This document shows positions 14,735 to 26,700 of a stretch of DNA of 64,000 bases, one piece after another (position 1 is the first letter of the stretch; each line of letters begins with the position of its first letter). The stretch is from Chiridota heheva (lineage: Eukaryota; Echinodermata; Holothuroidea; Apodida; Chiridotidae): positions 1,352,001-1,416,000 of the forward strand of contig JAIGNY010003313.1 of the NCBI GenBank assembly GCA_020152595.1, written 5' to 3'. The notes under the pieces are model-generated. The model did not search any database, had not been told where the DNA came from, and worked only from the letters and a program-made list of their open reading frames with translations. A program made the translations under genes and the position numbers.

Positions 14735-15110
14735 AAAACAAAATTGATTATTTGACTTATAATTAATTATTTAACAAATAATTGATTATTTGACAATTAA
14801 TTGATTATTTTACGAATAATCCATAATTTACCAAATCATTTACGGTATTGTCTACCAAATAATTGATTATTTAACAATTCATTATTCATCAAATAATTCT
14901 TTAACAAATAATTCATTATTTAACAAATAATTCATTATTTAACAAATAATTATCTAACAAATTATTATTAACAAATAGTTGATTATTTAACAAATAATTG
15001 ATTATTTAACAAATAATTGATTATTTAACAAATAATTGATTATTTAATAAATAATTAATTGTTGAACAAATAATTGATTATTTAACAATAATTCATTTGC
15101 TATAAAATTA
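14735..15110. repeat. About 19-bp AT-rich tandem array near the left TIR
   Basis: The unit is aacaaataattgattattt, about 15-18 degenerate copies. Its core attatttaacaaataat is the same palindrome-like motif that lies in both TIRs (atttgttaaataatt). The array therefore probably arose from TIR sequence. Confidence 0.85.
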
Positions 15111-15119
15111 TTTGATAAA

Positions 15120-15985
15120 TAATATTTGCTGAAATAATTATTTAATCATTTAATTTAATAGTTATTTGCTAAATAATGATTTCTTAAATAATTGTTTGCT
15201 AAATAATTATTTTTAGATAATTATTTGCTATATAAATATTTGCTATATAATTATTTGCTATATAATTATTTGCTATATGATTATTTGCTATATAATCATT
15301 TCCTATGTAATTATTTGCTATATAATCCTTTCCTATATGATTATTTGCTATGTAATTATTTGCTATATAATGATTTGCTATATAATGATTTGATATATAA
15401 TCATTTGTTATATAATTATTTGCTATATAATCATTTCTTATATAATGATTTGCTATATAATGATTTGCTATATAATGATTTGCTATATAATTATTTGCTA
15501 TATAATTATTTGCTATATGATTATTTGCTATATAATCATTTGCTATATAACTGTTTGCTATATAATCATTTCCTATATAATTATTTGCTATTTAATCATT
15601 TGCTATATAATTATTTGCTATATAATGATTTGCTATATAATGATTTGCTATATAATGATTTGATATATAATCATTTGCTATATAATTATTTGCTATATAA
15701 TTATTTGCTATATAATTATTTGCTATATAATTATTACTTATATAATTATTTGCTATAATTATTTCCTATATAAATATTTTCTATATAATTATTTGCTATA
15801 TAATTATTTGCTATATAATTATTTGCTATATAGTAATGATTTGCTATATAATGATTTGCTATATAATGATTTGCTGTATGATTTGCTATATAATTATTTG
15901 CTATATAATTATTTGCTATATAATAATTTGCCATATAATTATTTGTTATATAATCATTTGCTAAATAATTATATGACATAATTAT
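15120..15985. repeat. 15-bp AT-rich tandem array, about 50 copies
   Basis: The unit is ttatttgctatataa. Because 15 is a multiple of 3, one plus-strand frame stays open for 177 codons (LLYNY repeats). I regard that as an artefact. Between about 15,060 and 15,240 units grade from the neighbouring 19-bp array into this one. Confidence 0.93.
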
Positions 15986-16351
15986 TTGCAGCAAATCAAT
16001 ATATGTAAATTATTTAATCATAAATATGCAGTGCAAATAAGCACAACTCCATGACTTGACTGCTGACAGATCGATCCACAGGGGTTCCTAGCGTCTTTAC
16101 CAAATGTTCGCCCTGAAGTTGCCTCTTCCAAAGGAAATAGGCCCCCTGAAATTCGTTGGTCAGTGCCAGAAACAAATATGAAGTTTCTGATTAATATTAA
16201 AATCACCAAAGAGAACCGATTTTCTTTTCAGAATCAATTATGTCAAGAATATTCAACTTGCCTTAAATGAGAGTGGGACGTGCTATTTCATTTGAATATT
16301 TACCTCTTTTGTATGTTTAATTATTTATTATATATTCACATTTTGCTTTTT

Positions 16352-16588
16352 TCAGAAAATACTTGGCTGGTTCATACAGCCACCAAGGATAAATACAAGT
16401 ACAAGCTTTGTTCCTATGAAGATGATGGTCAATATGAGATGCACTGAGTGACTGAGATTGCCAATCTTTACAGGAAAAGCTGTGATAATGGGTTCTAGAT
16501 TTTGAAGTAGAAAGGCTATACTTAATCCCATTCTGGCAGAGAAAATGTGTTTAGAGTGAGTGCAATTGTTCACTTCTTTGAAATGCAT
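16352..16588 (-). other. Candidate hydrophobic coding segment inside the TIR element
   Basis: A 78-codon minus-strand frame has two hydrophobic stretches (IAFLLQNLEPIITAF and LILTIIFIGTKLVLVFILGG) that could be membrane segments. I do not recognise the family. It has no clear start context or splice partners and may be chance. Confidence 0.15.
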
Positions 16589-17144
16589 CTCCTCTTAAGT
16601 CTTAACAAATTTGTGATTGAAAATTTGGATTGCAAGCACAAAATTTACGCAAAAGTTCATACTGTAAGTTGAGCTTTTGCACGAATTATAAATTAAATTA
16701 TTAAAAGATCGCAATCAAATTTGTACAATGTCATACTGATACTGGCATAAATTCATAATCAAAAATGCTAGCATGTTTTTTTATATTTTTATATCAACAC
16801 AGGGGCGGCGGAAAGATGTTTGAATCTGGTGAAGCACCGGATCTAAGGAGCCCTTTCATCTGTCATATTTTCCTGCATGTAGCACAATAAGGTCAAAAGT
16901 CCATCCCCTTCCCCAACCCACGACTGGTACCGGAAAATTTGAACACATTTTTTGGTCCGAAAATTACTGGTGATGCATTTCCCTCCTGTTTTAATTTACA
17001 GCTTCAAAATCTAATATATTTTGGTCAAAATTTTGGTAAAATTTCAAACTAAAATGTACAAAAATTGGAAATTTTATAAATGATAAATCTTAAAGTCAGA
17101 AGAAACAAGACTTATAAGTCATGATTACCCGATTGTATTTCATA

Positions 17145-18558
17145 AATCAAAATATATTTAATGTCTAAAGTAATATGAAAAGCAAATACGGGATCTTTAG
17201 AATTATTCAAAGTCCATCATCTTCTTGGTGAGAATAAATGTAAGTCAGTATATCAGTATACATTAGACCAGATGGCCCAAATTCACACCCAGTCTTCAGC
17301 GAGTCAGTGGCAAGGGCCCCATTGTGTGTTTGTTCCAAAACCCAAATTAAAGGCGCTCCGTGAGTAAAATTTGGGGTATTTTGCATGATGTTTGTGTTAC
17401 TTTCTACAATCTGTAAATAAAAAGATCAATTATAATAATGGGACTTAAATACTATGTTTTGATATTTTAGAGAACACCTTTTTTTGTAAAGGGGGCAAAG
17501 GGGCACCTTTTTAACTTTACAAAGAAGATGGGGGAGGCCACGTCAGTTTATGTCATGACAATGGCTCGGGTCCAAATAGAAAGTTTTGCCCTGCATGGCC
17601 AATTTTAAGATGCCCAACCAATGAAATTTGGGGTGGCTCGCACGCTATAGAAAGGTTCTACTTAAAGAGCATAGGCAGTGGAACCAGGGAAGCACAAGGG
17701 GCACATGCCCCCTCATTCTTAAAAAAAATCAAAAATGCCCTTTTTCAGAGGGGAAAAGTGCCCTTTTTCTGAGGGAGCCTTTTTCAGATAAAAAAAGTAC
17801 CCTTTAAAGAGGACAAGTGCCCTTTTTGAGACAGAACCTGTCCTTTCAAACATTTAATTTCTTTAAAGACTATCATCTAAGACTGAAATCCTTTCATTAA
17901 AGAAAGTAACACAAATATCGCTCTAAAAAGACCGAAATTTGTGAAATTTTACACGCTTTGCACGCCATACACTATTTCAAAATGTTGCCTAAAGACAAAA
18001 TTGGGGCCCAACAGCCCTACATATTGGACTGATTTATACTTAAAACGACTTAACCTTTGCTTACCTTTGTTTTCCCAGCTTATAATTTGTAAAAATCTTA
18101 TAGAGCCTTTCGAGAGGTGCGAGCCACCCCAAATTTCATTAGTGGGGCATCTTTGACATGGGTCATGCGGGGCAAAACTTACAATTTGGACTCGGGACAT
18201 TGCCAGGACATAAACTGACGTGCCCTCTCCCATCTTCGTTGTAAAGATTAAAAGGTGCCCCTCTACAGAGATTACCAAAAAAAAAGTGTTATTCGGTCAT
18301 TATTATTAAACTTTTTATTGGCACATTGAAGATAGACATCGAGCAAAATACTGTGACCACAAATTTCACTCCTGGAGCACCTTTAATTTGGGTTCTGTGA
18401 CTGACTCGCTGAAGACTACAGTGTGAATTTGGGTCATCTGGTCTAATTGATATACTGTACGCATTGTAAGCAATAAAATGATGGCCTCCTGAATAATTAT
18501 CTAAGGACCCCGTGTTTGCTTTTCACATGAAGTTAGACATTAAATATATTCGATTCAT
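17145..18558. repeat. Nested inverted repeat (arms about 460-515 bp, spacer about 430 bp)
   Basis: The left arm, about 17,145-17,660, matches the reverse complement of about 18,095-18,558. Shared landmarks from the outside in are atatatttaatgtctaa, tgaaaagcaaa.acggg, ttagaccagatg.cccaaattcacac, gtcttcagcgagtcagt, acccaaattaaaggcgctcc, cacgtcagtttatgtc and atgaaatttggggtggctcgcac. The spacer has repeated tgccctttttcagagggga phrases. It sits inside the 6.8-kb TIR element and looks like an independent foldback/MITE-type insertion. Confidence 0.85.
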
Positions 18559-18579
18559 TTTCATGTAGCATTTAGGACA

Positions 18580-18860
18580 GTCTAAGATGGCATGTGGAAC
18601 AAGGTAGGATGGCATGGGGGACAATAAGGGATGGTGTGGAACAGGGTGTCGTTGGCCCAGGCAAGGCATATGGTGGAATGCCATCTTGATTGCAGGTGTG
18701 ATGGCATATATGGGTTATGTGGTGAAATGACATCTGGATTTCATGTATGATTTCCTAAACGGAGGGATGTGTGATGAGATGGCATGTGGAACAAAGGGTG
18801 GAATGGCAGGTGTGATAGAGAGTTGAAAAGCATGTTATTAACGGCGAGGGGATTTGTATC
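18580..18860. repeat. Degenerate G-rich repeat (gatggcatgtggaaca-like)
   Basis: Loose repeats of aagatggcatgtggaacaag and gtgtgatgg phrases, too diverged to define a period by eye. Confidence 0.4.
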
Positions 18861-19681
18861 GTTTGCAATGTCTGGTTAAGTTTGAAAAAGGCCAATGTGT
18901 AGAGATGTTGGACTTCAAACTTTGTTTTTAGGTAAAATTCAGAATAATAGGCCGATTCATGGAAAGAAAGGAAAAGGTAAAATATCTATGAGAAAGAATA
19001 ATTGACCATTGATAAAACCTCATATATAAGGGATTGTTGTCAACCAGGCATAGCAAACAGCAATTAAGCCACGGAAATTGCAATTTGTTGGTCTGTCTGT
19101 CTGTCTAGTTGTGTCCCACCACCCACAAAACTTTTTGTGAGAAATCCTTGATTTAGTTTCCTTCAAACTTTTTAATTTTCTTAAGGCTTCCTCACAAAAT
19201 TTTGAGGCTTCCTTAGAAATTCTTGTCAAACTATAAATTTAAGAGCAAAAGCAGGATATTTTTCAAAATATTTGATAGTACTATCATATTATTCTGAACA
19301 TATTTAAGAAGTTGCAGTTAATCAGTCTTCTGAATTGAACATTGAACATAAAGTAAATTCATTAAAGGAGACACGAACCCGCCCACCGAATGATTTGGGT
19401 TCTATATTTATATATTGATATTTGAATTTTTAGTCTAGATTTCCTAATTTATCCTAAAAAGTATTCACTTATTTCTGGTATATTTCAATTGGTTTAATAT
19501 TTTAACAAGTTGGGACATGAGAAGTTGTACTTCACTCAGAATAACGTGGATGTATAAACCATTTGTGCAACTGCTGTATTGATATTGCATTAAGCTTTTG
19601 GGTGGAAAAGACTATTAAAATTGTCAATTAGTTGTAAGGAACTGTCATAAATATTTATGACTTTTATGTCTTTCTTTGCAG

Positions 19682-19890
19682 GCTGTTTTACAAGAACTTT
19701 AGTTCTCACTTTGACAACAATGGTGCTTGGTGAGGAGATCATTAAGGTCTACAAGGATGATACAGGCAAAGAGTGTGAAAAGATGAGTTCAATGGCAGAT
19801 ATCCAGACAATGATTGGTATTTGTACCCTCTTCATGAAAATAATCCACACCATATGGAGATATAACCAAGAATTTGTATTTGTAGATTAA
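19682..19890 (+). other. Candidate terminal exon of an unidentified membrane protein
   Basis: TTTCTTTGCAG at 19,671-19,681 is a strong acceptor. It is followed by a 68-codon open segment ending in TAA: CFTRTLVLTLTTMVLGEE, a charged YKDDTGKECEK stretch, then IQTMIGICTLFMKIIHTIW. The two hydrophobic segments suggest membrane spans. Codon use looks more gene-like than the surroundings. No upstream exon was identified, and the position within the TIR element raises the option that it belongs to the element or to a captured gene. Confidence 0.3.
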
Positions 19891-20026
19891 TTAGGAAACA
19901 TGGACCACCAGATTTGTCTTGTTTTTTCTTTCTTCTTACACACAGTCCTGCAGGGCCTTACCACTTGGTGTTTTAATCACATCCTCAGAATTAAACAATG
20001 TATGAAATATTCCAACAGCAGAAATC

Positions 20027-20170
20027 TCTGGTAGTGCTGTACACAGTGTGTATCAAACTCTCTAGTAGTAATTTACACAGTGTGTATCAAACTCTCTAGT
20101 AGTGCTGTACAAAGTGTGTGTCAAACTCTCTAGTAGTGTTGTACACAGTGTGTATCACAGTGTGTATCAT
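20027..20170. repeat. 34-bp tandem repeat, about 4 copies
   Basis: acacagtgtgtatcaaact and ctctagtagt-type units start at 20041, 20075, 20109 and 20143. Confidence 0.85.
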
Positions 20171-21329
20171 GTCAATGGAAAGGTATTAAAGTAATTTTTT
20201 AAGAGAAATTGTCTTCTCCAAAGCATATCAATGATGAGTATATTTCGAAAGCATCATGCAACTGGTACATGCATATTCATATAACTATTATGTAGCGTAA
20301 GCCTGAGAACGAAAGTGGTTGTAAGTACGTTCATTATAGGGTTGCAGTGTAAGAGCCAGCTTTCTGTGGTGAACAGCTACGCCAATGATGCAGTGATCTG
20401 AGCTCAATTGATATTAGTATCAAAGCCAAATAGGGTTGTTAACCATCAAATTGACAGGGTTAGCTACATTTGAGAGGATCCTAGATAGTGCCACGACTCC
20501 AGTCTCACAAATATATCAATAGGAACACCCGTGGACTTATGAGCGTTTCTATTATCTTCTAAACCAATTTTAAGAGTAGATCCATGTTGCACAGACGGCC
20601 TCTGCAAAGCAATAGCTGGAAGCGAGCAAGAGAGCAGAGAGTATACAAATGGTCCATTGTAATGGTGAAAACAGTTTGTTAGTCAAGATAATCAAACTAT
20701 GTAAATAATCATATATGTTGTGTTGTTATAATGTTGAGACCAAAAAGTCATTGGTTGAGACAAGTTGATTGCAAAATTATATCTTATTTAGCAAAAATAT
20801 CTTGAGTTTGTTGTTTATGATTGGTCCAGGTGTCTCGGAGGTTAGGCAGATTGAGACGTGCCTGAATAGGAGGAATTTAGTTACTTGTGGCTGATACCTC
20901 CCACTACTGATTCTCTCAGAGTGTATACTCTATGAATGAATAAAATCGCCTTTAGGGCGAAACTTACCTTTCCCCTACTAAAAGGCACCCAACAACCTAG
21001 AAATCAATTATATGCATATACAGATTTGAAGGACAAAATTATAAGCATAAAATTAAAAAAAAATATGAAGACTATTTATACATAAGTGGCTTGTCTTTAA
21101 TAATTGTTGTGTGAAACTTGAATATTATTTCAGAATGATAATATTTATTATTTGGTCAAATCACGTTTCTTTTTCAATTATTTAACAAATAATGCTTTTT
21201 TACACTTGGTGCCCCATAATAAACTCGATTAGAAGCACATCAATTAGTCAATTGCATAACAGAAGGAAAAATTGTTCTTTTTTAAAGAATGTTATACTTT
21301 GTTGTCAGATCAGCAGATAAAACTAAGTT

Positions 21330-21900
21330 AAGAGCACATGGAAAGAAAGGATGAGGCCATGTGGATTAAACAAGAAGGAATAGTGACATTGGGGATGAAG
21401 AGCTGGATGCCTGCTTGGCATGGAAGGGTGTGTATGGCACATGGGAGGGAAGAAAGGATTGCATCAGGGAGGGATAGATGGTATCATGGAAATAACAGCA
21501 TGGACAGGGATGGAAAGTTGGAACATAGTAATTAGGAAAGGATACTATAGAGGAGGGATTGGTGCCATCAGGAAGAATAGAATGTGCGGGTGAGAGGAAT
21601 GGGTGTCATCAGCCTCATATGGTATCAGGGAAACTTGAATTGCCTTGGGAGGAATGGATAATATGCATGACATGGAGAAGAGATTGGTGACATTACCAAA
21701 AATGAATAAGATGTAAGGTTATCTAGATGGCTTAATCATTTTGAGTAAGGATGGATGTCATTAGAAATGAATGGATTGCGTCGGCAGGTCAATGAGAGAT
21801 AGATGGGAAAGGTAATGGACAGATGGAAAATGGGAGGGATAATAGCAAAGGAGTAGAGATGGATAGCATTAGGCTGTTCGGAAAGGATGGATGACATTAG
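21330..21900. repeat. Degenerate purine-rich repeat (gggatggatgacattag-like)
   Basis: Many loosely related ggatgg, atgacatt and gggagggat phrases look like an old, decayed tandem array. It is just outside the right TIR. Confidence 0.4.
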
Positions 21901-22600
21901 TTAATAGCTACTGCCATTGTGTTCAATTCAGTTAGAGAAGTGATATTTGGAATCAAGAAGTTGAATGAAAAGGTCTAAAACAAAAAGATTTAGTTGAAGG
22001 AATAAAGATACTACTTTTTGTACTGCACGATACAGATTTTATCTATAGATTATAGTTTTTAATACATCAACTGATCGTTTTGCATATTTTTGCTTTTTGT
22101 TGAGTATAAGCACACATAGGCATCAAGCACGAGAGCTAGATTTAAAAGCCATGCCATGGGCGGAAATTTGGAGAGAGGGAGATACATTAATGATTACTAT
22201 CATAGCTAATTCTCTCAAGAGTGGTTTCAGATTATTACAGGTCAGGCTGGTTTTGAAAGTTGTGAGAATAATTGTATCACTCCACAAAATTTAATTTTAC
22301 AACAAATTTAGTGGATATAAATTTCCTTCCTAAAGGGTAATTTTATTTATTTTCATGGTGATTGGGTGAGGGTTAGGGGCGTAAATGCCGAGGGTAGGAT
22401 GTCACACCCTAAAGTTTTGAGACGCATCGATAAATTTGAGATTACTTGGTAAATCTGGTATCAGGTCGGTAATACGAATCAAGACAAATTGAAGCGAAGT
22501 TGCCAATTGATAACAGATTTTGATTGCTGAACTTTAAAGCAATTTTATCTTACGCTAATCTGTATACGATGTCTTTCGGCTTTTCTTGCATATAAATCGT
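21901..22600. other. No feature recognised
   Basis: AT-rich sequence with short open frames and no motifs. Confidence 0.4.
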
Positions 22601-22609
22601 GTTGTATAA

Positions 22610-23205
22610 ACAATGCAACACAAGTTGCCAAATTCTTAAAAATGTATGATAATTTTAACAATTTTGTATTCAGTTTTACCAACTTCTTTTCAATGTTGTG
22701 TTAACAATTTCCGAATTTCTCCTCCTAACCGACAAGAAGGCATAACCTACAGCAGAGGAATATCCTCTCAGTTATGTTGGAAATTTCTTCATTTTCGGGA
22801 TTTTTTTGATTTTTTTTTGTCGTAAATTTTCGTCATTGTGGGGAATCTTGCCAAAGCTTGAAAAAAATTCCAGAACTTTTAACAGTTTTTCCTTCAATTT
22901 GACCATTTCTTTTCCATTTTTTGATAAGAATTTCTCAATTTCCTAAACGGGGAGAAAGTATACAACTGGGAACCGAAAATAAAAGAAAGTTCTCGAAATT
23001 GAAGGAAATTTCTCAAAAATTGAAGCAAATTTTTGTTCCAACAAGCCTATAAAAATGTATACGAGCCTCTTATATCCCATAACTATTTGAAATATCTGAA
23101 TATAAATATCTGAAAATTTCGTAAAATTATTGGAAATTTGGGGGAAATTGGCAACATTTTACGAAAATAAAGGGAATTTCCCGAAAATTATCTCGTTGGA
23201 ATAAG
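22610..23205. repeat. Diverged foldback repeat (gaaatttcccgaaaattgaagg family)
   Basis: The left half has T-rich forms (gccaaattct, ttttaccaacttctttt, ttttcgggattt). The right half has their complements (attattggaaatttgggg, ttggcaac, ggaatttcccgaaaa). Related sequence in both orientations appears at 37,450-37,650 and 39,490-39,740, so this is a dispersed family. Confidence 0.6.
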
Positions 23206-23623
23206 AAAAGATGTGAAAGTAATTTGACTCTTCAGAATCAATTTGTCAGACCTTCATTACTGGCCGGAAGAGGGGAGGGGGTCGAAATGGTACTTGGCCT
23301 CCCCCACCCTCCCCCTCCAATAAATTTATTGGAAGGCCCTGGTTTCTACGCTGTATAATGACTATTCTGTACAATAACTTGTCTGTTACCAGGTTTCTCA
23401 ATGTTGACTGCTGAGTTGAAGATCTTAAGTCATAATTTATTATCTTAATAAATTCATGTCGTAGGGATTTTTTTCTAGGGTCAAAAAATTAACCACTGGG
23501 GGCAATCAAAAGGAATGGGGAGGAGGCATTTTCCCCCAGTTAGTATGTTAAAAAAGGCTATCTTTTTCAACAAATTAATGGTGATAAACACACCGAACAT
23601 GCCGAAGGGAAAATTTCTCATAC

Positions 23624-23747
23624 CTCCAATTTGCACGTTTCCTTTCAGCATAAGAATGACATCTCCACGGACAACAGAGCCAGCAGTGAATGTCTGCGGT
23701 CCATCGAACGTTATGGCAATGTCACTCCTTGATGCTTTGGCACCCAT
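23624..23747 (-). CDS. First coding exon of an arrestin-domain-containing protein (partial gene)
   Basis: The minus strand from ATG at 23,747 reads MGAKASRSDIAITFDGP, then FTAGSVVRGDVILMLKGNVQIG. It ends at GGAG|GTATGA, a good donor, after 41 codons plus one base (phase 1). This matches the start of the arrestin N-domain in ARRDC/alpha-arrestins: a first beta strand with the I.F......Y..G..V.G.V.L pattern. Alpha-arrestins are cytosolic adaptors linking membrane proteins to ubiquitin ligases and endocytosis. The ATG has an A at -3 and G at +4. The frame is open upstream, so an earlier start is possible. Further exons should lie at lower coordinates but I could not identify them. It could also be an isolated duplicated exon. 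Confidence 0.65.
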
Positions 23748-23799
23748 CTTTAGACAGTTCATTAAACACTCCACCTTTGCATCCACATGTAGGATTTGA

Positions 23800-26700
23800 A
23801 CAACCAAGAACTTGCTGCTAATCTTAACAAAATGAAAGATAAAAACATAACTGAAAAATCATCTCAAAGTTCAATTAAATGATTCTCTGTACCGTCCTCG
23901 ATCATTGAACGATGGAATATTTTCTTGATGCCGAACCTTTTCATTAAATGATTAACAAACCAAATTTTTGGAATGAGGAATTTAGACCACAGAACAAAAT
24001 AAGCCTATTTGCGACAATACACTTTTCAAAAAGAAAAAGTAAAATGAATGGCTGAAACATGTAAAATAAATGGCTGAAACATCGTGTTTTTATTATTATT
24101 TCATTGTTGAAGAAAGGGGTGTATACTTAGAGTTCGACTGGTGCCTCCTCCATGAACAAATCCTGCATCCGCCACTGCTCCGAGGAACAACATATCCTGA
24201 CAGAGTTAGCAATATAGTGGATAGCTAAAAAACTTATACCTGCAGTCATAGGTGTAGGGGCAATTTCAATTTCGGGGCAGAGTATATTTTGCCCGAATAT
24301 TCGGGCAAGTTTGATATCTTGCCCGAATTTTATCTGTTATGATTATGTTAATAAAGTCCATGTTCTATGTTCCCCCATCCCCAAATTACATATGTTGATC
24401 AAATCTTTAAGTGAAAACTGAGAGGATTTTTTCGAGGCTCAGAAGCTATAAGAAAATGTGATTGCGTCATGATCTGATATCTTGCTTATGTCATTCTTTA
24501 CCCGAATACTATTTTCCTCGAATCTTTGGTTGCCCAAAGAAAATTCGGAATGGGGAGGGGGGGGGGTGGGGGAGCCACTGCCTGCAGTTATGCAAGCTTT
24601 TACTTAAAACTCTAAATCTAGGAAAGAGCATTAATGATTATTTTCTACTTTGACAGGTACGAATCAGATTTGGAAGTTCCGTGTTCTCTATTAGTCTGTA
24701 TTCGTATCCTTGATTTAACATATAATAACATTTGGCACGATTTAATAGTTTTAGCGTTTGGGATCTGAAACAAGTACATGCATTTAATTTCTGAGTTAAG
24801 GTCAATCCATAGGCGTATTTGGATAAATTTTAGGCGTAACTTGTAGTAAAACCAAATACTTTATGTAAATCTCAAAATTCAATCACTGTTTGTTGAAATT
24901 CGGTTTCTTTTCGAAGGTTGATTTGGTATACCTATGCAATAACTACGTTCCAAGAAAATCAATGTGAATGAGACGCAGTTGCTATTCTACTTAGATGTTC
25001 CAATCGTTAATGGAGAGTTGTTCCGTGGAGCTGTTCATATATTTCCATTATAAAAGATTTTTGTCATGAATAATCATGCTAATTCTAGCCCAAAGTGCTG
25101 TAAATTGTCAATGTTACACCGATTTTATTGTTCTTTTTGCTATTTTCAACCTGTTTTCTTTCATTTTTTTCAAAGTTGTATCTTCATGTTAGTAGTTCTG
25201 TCATTTTTCCTGCAACATACTCATCGTTTGCTTGATCATTTTGTATTATTCATGGTTAATCATGATTATTCATGGTTGATCATGTTGTATTATTCATGGC
25301 TGATAATTTCGTATTATTCATGGAGTTTACATCTGGTCTTTATGGTGAAGTTGCTAAAATACGACACAAATCTCTTCTTTCATTTTCCCTCAGATACAAT
25401 CTATATTAATGAAAATGAAATTTTGGTTATTAATTTGTAAGTATGATTTTACGCAGTGTTGAACCAGGAAAAGTAACATATCCCTGGTTGCACCCCTCCT
25501 GACCCGCGATCCTGATTAGGGTTTCACTATTTCAAAGGCAAAACCGATTTAGTTTCCATTCCAGAAATTTATAGAACAAATTAATTTAATATATAACGAA
25601 TTAAGACGGCTATTTCACAAATGTGTTTTTTTTTTCATTTATTTTTTTATTTTTCAGAAAGAATATCATCATAACTCTCTGTATCCTTTTCCCTTCACTA
25701 AGCCTTCATTTCCATCTATTCCAACTTTAATTGATCGCGAAGTTCATACCTTCGTGCACACATATACAAAATATTTAAAACACTTTTTAAAACGCCTTTT
25801 AAAAAATTTAAGCAAAATTTTAATTAATTTTCCCTTACCTTTCTTCATTAATAGAATTCCATCGATGACTCGTAATCAAAACAAGAGAAGTCAGTCCATT
25901 TTTAATTATTTCCTTATCTTCAATATTTTTAAAGAAAATGTATTACACGTATAGCTTGTTGTCATGGTATCCATTCTATATTAATCCGCATATTATGAAG
26001 CTCACACGGCACATTACATTTATCAAGACGTTTATGCCGTTGAGTTTACACCTTTAAAATCGTTGATAGTTCGTACACTGTGCGGTGCATTTTTGTTTAA
26101 AGTATGCAGTTATAACACAAAAAGTCGGTCCTCAAATATAAAACTATATTTCCAACACAACAGCAAGTCACTTGTATACGACTTTTCTTGTCTGCATCGT
26201 ATATACTACCACTTCGATAATTAAATCACGTTGAATCACACCCACAGGAAACTAAAGAGCTAGCCAACCTGTGGCCAAGTGAAGACAACACTGAAACAGC
26301 AAACACAGTACTCGTTCATCACCACCACTCTTGTTTTCCGTTGATTTGCGCATTTTATTTTAATTTACCTACATACTGACATAAGCAACGAGAGATTTGA
26401 CAAAATGGTCGATTCTCCTATTTTTGTGGGAGATGTACTCGACCTTCCGCGTTTAGCGCAAGTGTCGATTTGCATCATCTGTAGAATCAAGTAATGCCTT
26501 TCACATAAATAAATGCGGACTCGTCTTATTCAAGGAATTAGATGTTGGAGCTTCAATACGGTTTTATCACTGAACATTGTTACTGCGTGTTCTGGCGTTG
26601 CGTTGGTGCATGGCTGCTCAGTTGATCACATCCTGTTAAGTGTTGATCTCAGTTCTCTTTAAGCTTCTTTAAGTGTATCAAAAATATCGGTTTTTACCAA

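Larger units (their letters stand above)
14398..21224. mobile_element. 6.8-kb element with long terminal inverted repeats and 6-bp target duplication ATAAAC
   Basis: The left terminus 14404-14421 (tatggggcaccaagtgta) is the exact complement of 21201-21218. The inverted similarity continues inward with indels to about 14,653 and 21,000 (shared: agcat.atttgttaaataattgaaaa, gaaac.tgattt, gccact, tatgcatata..tgatttct). So the TIRs are about 220-250 bp. Both ends are flanked by ataaac (14398-14403 and 21219-21224). Inside lie AT-rich tandem arrays, an inner inverted repeat and a few short candidate exons. No transposase, integrase or polymerase was recognised. A 6-bp duplication with long TIRs is the pattern of Polinton-type elements, but none of their genes is seen. 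Confidence 0.75.

Noticed and set aside
15225-15758. 177-codon plus-strand frame of LLYNY repeats
   Set aside because: A 15-bp AT-rich minisatellite whose period is a multiple of 3. There is no start context, splice signal or unique sequence.
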